Source of the DNA: Acidobacteria bacterium UBA6911
Lineage (GTDB): Bacteria; Acidobacteriota; UBA6911
Length of the DNA stretch: 9,597 bases
Assembly (NCBI GenBank): GCA_002451015.1
Contig: DKBB01000354.1
Span: 1 to 9,597, forward strand
Reading direction: 5' to 3'
Shown: positions 6,589 through 9,597 of the stretch, piece after piece
Layout of the letters: each line of letters begins with the position of its first letter
Numbering within the stretch: position 1 is the stretch's first letter
The notes under the pieces: generated by a model
What the model was told of the DNA's origin: nothing
Databases searched by the model: none
What the model saw: the letters and a program-made list of their open reading frames with translations, nothing else
Position numbers and translations under genes: made by a program

Positions 6589-8301
6589 TCAATATCCCGC
6601 GTAGACGGGAACGACGTTTTTGTACTTTTTCACCAGGGCGTCCCAGTTGCGCGGCAGCTCGATTTTCGTGGTGACGAAATCGTTTTCAATGCCGCCCACG
6701 CTCCGGAGCATTCCCATCCATGCGCCCGGCCCGCCGGCGACTAAAAGCATCAGCCCGTCGGTATCGACGGCCCGCGGCGGCTCGGAGAGGACATCCGAAT
6801 CCTCATCGTAGGACCTGAAAGGATTCGCCGCATTCTGCAGGATAAACTCCTTAAGCTTCTCCTTGGTCCAGCCCGCGTCCGCCAGGACTTTTGCGTGCGA
6901 CGGAATGACGATCAGGCACGACATACCCCATGGCCCCATGGCTGCGAGCGATTGGGCAATGCCCTCTGCGCTGGTTCCCCGCGGCACGGACTGCGTGTAG
7001 CTGTTGGGAAAGAATACGGTCAGGGTATTGTCTTCCTTCTTGTATCCCCGCTCTACGTGCAGAGGCTCCCAGGGGCTCTCTTCCTCGCTTTCGCCGATTA
7101 CAAGGGTGTACTTGGAAGGATTACCGATCACGCCCATGTCCTCGATCCCTTTTCTTGCACCGCCGATATTCTTGACGATCAGCCCCACGGCCCGCCCGAT
7201 GGCCGCATTGGCGATGTCTCCGGGGCTTAGGGCGCCCGAACCGTAGTTGATATGGATGTCGTTGCGGATAGGGCCGTTGATCGCGAAGAACGGCGCCCAG
7301 GATCCCGTACTGACTTCAAAGGTGTCAAACCGTGTTTTCTGATTCATCAGGGCCTTTACCGCGGCGATCAGAACCGGCATGTGGGTGGGAAGCGCTCCCG
7401 CCATGACTGCGTTGACGGCGATTTTTTCAACAGTGGCCTTGCCCATTCTCGGAATGACCTTCGTCACCATATGATCCGGCGGCAGGTCTGTTCCGGTCAT
7501 CATTTCGGCTATGGCTTTTTCCGTGGGAGGCACTATAGGAAGGCCGTCGGTCCAGCCTTTTCGATAAAAGAACCGGTTGACCTCTTCGTAGTTTCCTTTG
7601 AAAGCAATCCTGGGGGGCGCTGACGTCGATGGTTGGGGTGATTTCTCTTCAGCGGTCAGGGGTTTGGTTAAAGCTTCCGCAATGCGCGGCATCGCTTCGG
7701 CGGTGCCGGCTTCAATGTCTTCGGCCACCGTGGATTCGCATGCCACATTCAGGGGAAGAATCCGAATTCCGGGAACACCTTTACTGGATGCCGCGGAATG
7801 GGCGTCTCTGACAAAACCTGGATTCGCCAGTAACACGACCGGCGTGCCAAAGTCCTCGATCGATATCCCGTTATAGACGAGGAACTTTGTACAGGACCCT
7901 CAATCGCCTACCACAAGAATGGCGGCGTCCACTCCTTCAGCCCATTCAGTAAATTTCTCCCGGTTATCCGTTTCGAACTCCGTGACATTCCACCGGTTCG
8001 AGTGGTAAAGGGTGACCGTGGAGTCGGGATACTTCGATTCCAGCCTTCTTTGAAGCGCTTCCGCAATAGGCATGGCGGCCCGTTTATAGTTGGCGAACAG
8101 TCCGATCTTCTTGCCCGCCAGGGAATCAATCCTCGGCGAGATTCCTCTCAGCGGAACGGGATCGACTTCCGCCCACGGGCTGAGGGTTTCGTATTGAATT
8201 TCAGATGCGTCCTGGGCAAGCAGCGCACCGGACAGTCCCGGGGATACCGCTACAATGGCGGCGAATATGCCCAGAACCAGGAAATACCGTAATCGGGTCA
8301 T
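6589..8301 (-). CDS. UGSC-family selenoprotein (in-frame UGA = Sec134), exported, fused to a GWTDGLPIVPPT domain
   Basis: I read one gene of 570 residues plus stop, although an in-frame TGA at 7900-7902 splits it. The codons there are GGC-GAT-TGA-GGG-TCC-TGT, giving G-D-U134-G-S-C137, the defining motif of the UGSC (seleno)protein family. The frame stays open on both sides, and the downstream part has no start preceded by a Shine-Dalgarno sequence. Domains: a Sec-type signal peptide (1 to about 29, MTRLRYFLVLGIFAAIVAV...); a UGSC domain (about 35-212) with strands KKIGLFAN and DAAILVVGD before the U-x-x-C redox pair; a Pro/Ser-rich linker (about 215-232); and a second domain from about 235 with GWTDGLPIVPPT at 249-260, of unknown function. 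From memory, that second domain usually occurs as a separate protein near UGSC genes. A perfect AAGGAGGT (8309-8316) lies seven bases before the ATG. The gene starts 15 bases after the esterase-like gene and ends just before a strong terminator. Selenocysteine incorporation requires SelA-D elsewhere in the genome. Confidence 0.87.
7866..7896 (-). promoter_or_regulatory. candidate bacterial SECIS stem-loop downstream of the Sec UGA
   Basis: Starting three bases after the UGA, UCCUGU (7896-7891) can pair with ACGGGA (7871-7866), one pair being U-G. The 19-base interior may close further by an AG/CU mini-stem (7886-7885 with 7876-7875), leaving the apical loop UUCCUCGU with a G at 7878. The position fits bacterial SECIS elements, which lie within the coding sequence directly after the UGA and bind SelB. 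The fold was made by hand and the inner stem is weak. Confidence 0.42.
7900..7902 (-). other. in-frame TGA recoded as selenocysteine
   Basis: This TGA occupies the U position of the U-G-S-C motif. TGA serves as an ordinary stop in several other genes here (NAT, aminotransferase, DsrE-like, and the end of this same gene at 6589), so the genome does not reassign TGA globally. Context-dependent selenocysteine insertion is the best explanation. Confidence 0.86.
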
Positions 8302-8308
8302 AATGAAT

Positions 8309-8316
8309 ACCTCCTT
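8309..8316 (-). promoter_or_regulatory. consensus Shine-Dalgarno of the selenoprotein gene
   Basis: AAGGAGGT on the minus strand lies seven bases before the ATG at 8301 and directly abuts the TAG stop (8317-8319) of the preceding gene. It fixes the selenoprotein start, puts both genes on one transcript, and suggests efficient initiation as the upstream ribosome terminates. Confidence 0.85.
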
Positions 8317-9597
8317 CTATTTACTTGGGTCGATGCAGGAGAAACTGGCTGCGTCGTTGATGTCGCCGCTGCCTTTATACCTTGCCTGCTTGGGATAAGC
8401 GCACACCGGCCGGGTCCGGTAGACTTCTCTTGCTCCGCCGCCCATCATCCCGCCTCCTTTTGTATGCGGGAAGATGATTTTATCCGGAGCTTTGTCTTCT
8501 TCGACCCATGCCTGAAGGGCTTCAAAAACTTTGAAGCCTTCGGGATTCGCGAATGCGGAACACCCGCTGGAGCCGGGCACGGCAAAAAGACGGGCGAAAT
8601 CCTGAGTATTTTCACGCCCTCCCATGGTTTTTTCCACTGTTTCGTAGTATTTGACGAGCTGGCGCGGCGGAAGAGCGGTGCTGTTCCACGATACGACCAT
8701 CATGATTTTTCCGCCCGCATCCTTGAACGGCTTCAGATTCGGATCGTTCGCGTCCACCGCTGCGGCGGCTTTCTTTATGCCCAGGCGCGTGTCCCGGTCG
8801 ACATCGAAGGTACGGAAATCCCAGTCGGGATCTTCAAAAACGATTCCCTTAAAGTAGTTCATGTTGACCGAGAACGGTTCTTTTTCAATCATCATGGTCC
8901 AGGTTGGCTCGCTTCCCCGCTCAAAGCCGGTGTAGATCGGCGATCCGTCGTTGAACTTCGCGCCTTCATAGATTTTCCGGACCGTGTCCACCTGCGCCGC
9001 GGTAAGGCAGTCAGACCCGTCCCCGTCCTTGCATTGAATGCTTGCGGGGTCGAATTCGCAGCCCGGGGGATATTCGATGAGACCGTCGACAAGCCCGTCG
9101 TTTGCGTCACATGCGTCCAGAGCCGCCTTGTTGATCACCGCAAGCTTTGCGGTCGGAATATATCCGGGGCCGCCTACGCCGTCCTTGAGCGCGAGCCAAC
9201 TGATATATAGGGATCCAGGCTGCAGGTGTGTTATGAAAAATGCGGGATCCTCGGCAATTATGCCGTCGAAGTCTTCCGGGTAACGCTGCACTTCGTTGAG
9301 ACCCTGGTTGCCGCCGTTGTGGCAGCTGTTCCAGTAGGAGTACTGAATAGGTTTTCCGTAGTAAGCATTGGCCAGAGTCTTGGTCACGACGACCATTTCA
9401 TGCACGGCGCGATGGCCCCAGTCCGCCCATTTTTCGGGATGGCCGATGGCCCATTCGAATCCCGGGTCCACATGGCCGGTATCGGTTCCTGCAGAGACGT
9501 ACCCCTGCTCCATGTTGCGCGCAATACCGGCGCTGGCGATGGAGCCGATAAATCCGGGATTTCCCACGGCCAGGAACTTTCCGTTCCAGTTGGAGGC
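8317..9597 (-). CDS. tannase/feruloyl esterase-family protein with degenerate catalytic triad (N terminus outside window)
   Basis: The frame is open to the right edge, so 426 C-terminal residues are seen and the start and any signal peptide are missing. Family landmarks: WNGKFLAVGNPGFIGSI, GYVSAGTDTGH, AIGHPEKWADWGHRAVHE, EVQRYPEDFDGIIAEDPA, a calcium-site-like segment CDANDGLVDGLIEYPPGCEFDP, and the C-terminal RPVCAYPKQARYKGSGD. The family's Ser-Asp-His triad sits in Cys-Ser-x-Gly-Gly, Gly-Trp-x-Asp and Gly-His-Cys contexts. Here these read CHNGG (His at 9319-9321 for Ser), SWNST (Ser at 8680-8682 for Asp) and GSSGC (Gly at 8563-8565 for His). The two cysteines that form the active-site disulfide in the family (9322-9324, 8560-8562) are kept. 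The fold is thus likely intact while normal hydrolase chemistry is unlikely. The gene is co-transcribed with the downstream selenoprotein. Confidence 0.88.
   Translation of the reverse strand, partial: ASNWNGKFLAVGNPGFIGSIASAGIARNMEQGYVSAGTDTGHVDPGFEWAIGHPEKWADWGHRAVHEMVVVTKTLANAYYGKPIQYSYWNSCHNGGNQGLNEVQRYPEDFDGIIAEDPAFFITHLQPGSLYISWLALKDGVGGPGYIPTAKLAVINKAALDACDANDGLVDGLIEYPPGCEFDPASIQCKDGDGSDCLTAAQVDTVRKIYEGAKFNDGSPIYTGFERGSEPTWTMMIEKEPFSVNMNYFKGIVFEDPDWDFRTFDVDRDTRLGIKKAAAAVDANDPNLKPFKDAGGKIMMVVSWNSTALPPRQLVKYYETVEKTMGGRENTQDFARLFAVPGSSGCSAFANPEGFKVFEALQAWVEEDKAPDKIIFPHTKGGGMMGGGAREVYRTRPVCAYPKQARYKGSGDINDAASFSCIDPSK

Noticed and set aside
7900..7902. Treating the TGA as a nonsense mutation making a pseudogene, or as the boundary of two separate genes.
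   Set aside because: The TGA falls exactly on the U of U-G-S-C, the frame is intact for hundreds of codons on both sides, the downstream part lacks a start with a ribosome binding site, and other genes in the window use TGA as a normal stop.
8464..9210. A 248-codon plus-strand open frame.
   Set aside because: It is antisense to the tannase-family gene, whose motifs are unmistakable.
1..9597. A tRNA-Sec, other tRNA or rRNA gene, or a sel gene near the selenoprotein.
   Set aside because: I saw no cloverleaf-like segment, rRNA motif or SelA/B/D-like coding region. These must lie elsewhere in the genome.

Overview
The window suggests a bacterial chromosome segment of moderate-to-high GC, with almost all genes on the minus strand. 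The mix of a DUF169 protein, a DsrE-like small protein, a stand-alone uroporphyrinogen-decarboxylase-fold protein and a UGA-encoded selenoprotein fits an anaerobic or microaerobic, selenium-using lineage. Desulfobacterota or a similar uncultured group is my best guess. No rRNA or marker gene is present, so this is an inference with low certainty.

Right end (6520-9597, minus strand): a tannase/feruloyl-esterase family gene enters from beyond the right edge and stops at 8317. A very strong Shine-Dalgarno sequence lies directly after its stop and leads into one long gene at 8301-6589. That gene is interrupted by an in-frame TGA at 7900-7902, so naive ORF calling splits it in two. The codons around the TGA read U-G-S-C, the hallmark of the UGSC selenoprotein family. 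I therefore annotate one 570-residue exported selenoprotein, with a UGSC domain fused to a second domain that begins at a GWTDGLPIVPPT motif. The transcript ends at a strong intrinsic terminator (6520-6572). The esterase-like partner has kept its fold landmarks and its active-site cysteine pair, but by eye it has lost all three catalytic triad residues (Ser to His, Asp to Ser, His to Gly). The pair may be an exported, redox-related system rather than an ordinary esterase.

Middle (4396-6588): a uroporphyrinogen-decarboxylase-like gene (minus) faces a small DsrE-like gene (plus). Upstream of the former is an approximately 300-base non-coding stretch. It holds a large REP/BIME-like palindromic structure made of GTGCC/GGCAC hairpins, each with a 10-base loop, and an extended -10 promoter candidate.

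Left end (1-4395, minus strand): a compact cluster runs aminotransferase, omega-amidase-type carbon-nitrogen hydrolase, Tat-exported enolase-superfamily protein, arylamine N-acetyltransferase-like protein, DUF169 protein (cut by the left edge). The first two form a classic transaminase/omega-amidase pair, in which a 2-oxo acid amide made by glutamine transamination is hydrolysed. The roles of the downstream members in the same pathway are not evident.
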